This document shows positions 62,771 through 64,000 of a stretch of 64,000 nt of DNA, piece after piece. The position numbers were made by a program, and so were the translations under genes. Positions within the stretch are counted from its first letter, which is position 1, and every line of letters starts with the position of its first letter. A model generated the notes under the pieces. The model searched no databases, was not told the DNA's origin, and saw only the letters and a program-made list of their open reading frames with translations. The DNA is from Aquilaria yunnanensis (Eukaryota; Streptophyta; Magnoliopsida; Malvales; Thymelaeaceae): the NCBI GenBank assembly GCA_039654915.1, contig CM077599.1, forward strand, positions 22,257,501 through 22,321,500. Reading direction: 5' to 3'.

Positions 62771-64000
62771 AAGTTTAAATTTCTCGTTGCCCTCCCACTA
62801 AGACATTTGTGAAACAGAACTTCACTGCTCTTTTTAAAAAAAAAAAAAACTCAGCTTCTCCCATCCCATAATTTAGGCAAATGTTTGGCAACACGAGAAG
62901 GAGAGAGCGGCACATAGGTTGGCTTGGGCATGATAGGCATCTGCTAGACATCAAACCATCGATGTTGTTACAGATCTCAGAAAAGGCTACTCTGGACACG
63001 ATACCCTTGAAGACCTTGGACGGAGATTTTAAAATTAAAGAGCCTACTATGATCATAAGAGCAAGTTGAGCTTGTTGCACACACTCAACAGCAACCTGGG
63101 AAGCTTCAGGAAATTCTAATCTGCTTAATTAGTTAAGGATTTGTCTTCAACTTGTCTTTGATTTTTCTTCAATTTGTCTTTGATTTTTATTCAATTTTCT
63201 CTCATTTATCTTTATTGGAGAAGGTTCTTGAAAGGCCTGAGTACCCAGATCTAAAGTTTTTCTTTCAAAACTTGTCTTGGTCGGAGGACATAATCAAGAA
63301 TTATAAGGTCTAGACACATAAGCTTGTTAGGTCTTTCTTTTGCCTATTTAATTTGTATAGTCACAATTATGGATGACTCGTCTAATATGGTAATTGCTCA
63401 TTAAAGATGGTAGTTGTATTGTAAGCTGAATTGTGTTTCTGATCTTGGTAATGTGAGGAAGCAATTGTGTGCTTCAATCTCAAAGTATGATTGATTGATT
63501 TGTGGAGCATATTGTTTGATATGAATTGAACAAAGTATGATCATGACATGACATGTTTGGAAAAAAAATCATGTTAACGGTAATTTATGGTGATGCAGGA
63601 AATGAAAAGAAAGTTAAGCTGCAACAGCAAGCTTCAAAAAAACTATAAGTGCATTTTATGTATAGATTAACAGTAGTTAAGTATGAGATTAACAATTCGA
63701 ATGTAATATATGACTAAGTTGTGTATTTACAATGACACTTTAGATTCGAGGTAATGACTAATCCCAACATCTAAAAGAATAAAAAAAATAAAAATCTAGG
63801 AAATATGGTGTAAGGGTTGTTTATTTCACCAATGTCTATTTTCATAGTTGTAGTTGTATAAGATTGGTGTTAATAATATCTAGAATCTTATGTATATGGT
63901 ATTCAGTTTTATGTATAGTATGTCTATTACTGGAATTGTATTGTCTATTATTGAGTTACAATTGTTTGAGCATGTTACGGATGTATCATAAACTTTTATC
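62771..64000. other. Unassigned; possibly interior of the CACTA-like element
   Basis: A 101-aa minus-strand frame at 62775-63080 has no recognisable domain. Short tandem phrases (CTTCAATTTGTCTTTGATTT) recur at 63145-63200. No gene supported. Confidence 0.3.

Overview
This window looks like eudicot plant nuclear DNA. It is AT-rich, and the genes are split by short spliceosomal introns. The protein-coding genes belong to plant families: a trichome-birefringence-like (TBL) acetyltransferase, a plant-type asparagine synthetase and a FIT-type bHLH factor. The rest is dominated by plant-type transposons. I cannot name the species.

Layout. Four intact genes sit in two gene-bearing zones. At the left end, a TBL gene (682-4056, +, 5 exons, 391 aa) converges on an asparagine synthetase gene (4880-8638, -, 13 exons, 583 aa). 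At the right, a FIT/bHLH29-like iron-response regulator (50900-52152, +, 4 exons, 321 aa) is followed by an SMG8 nonsense-mediated-decay gene (54947-59425, -, 4 exons, 1220 aa). The exon models were built by hand from frame continuity, splice dinucleotides and family similarity. All phases close and each gene ends at a normal stop.

The 42 kb between these zones (about 8.9-50.9 kb) has no gene I can defend. It holds a perfect 32-bp-TIR Stowaway MITE and two degenerate relatives, and a CACTA-type element of about 2 kb with palindromic subterminal repeats. It also holds a non-LTR (LINE) remnant interrupted by a probable solo LTR, two copies of an AT-rich foldback MITE, tRNA-headed SINE-like repeats and a hAT-like element. 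Further on are a MULE-like element with long TIRs, a decayed L1-type LINE of about 3.7 kb, several tandem duplications and many microsatellites. Past the SMG8 gene lies a candidate Pack-MULE (59598-61358) carrying subtilase gene fragments, about 170 bp upstream of the SMG8 start codon. It is followed by the end of another CACTA-like element.

The four genes do not form a pathway: they act in cell-wall/xylan acetylation, nitrogen assimilation, iron uptake control and mRNA surveillance. The main oddities are three introns whose 5' splice site must be GC rather than GT (one in the synthetase gene, two in the FIT-like gene), the Pack-MULE next to SMG8, a two-copy repeat with a tRNA-like head plus T-rich and A-rich blocks, and a 53-nt perfect purine-pyrimidine alternating (Z-DNA-prone) tract.
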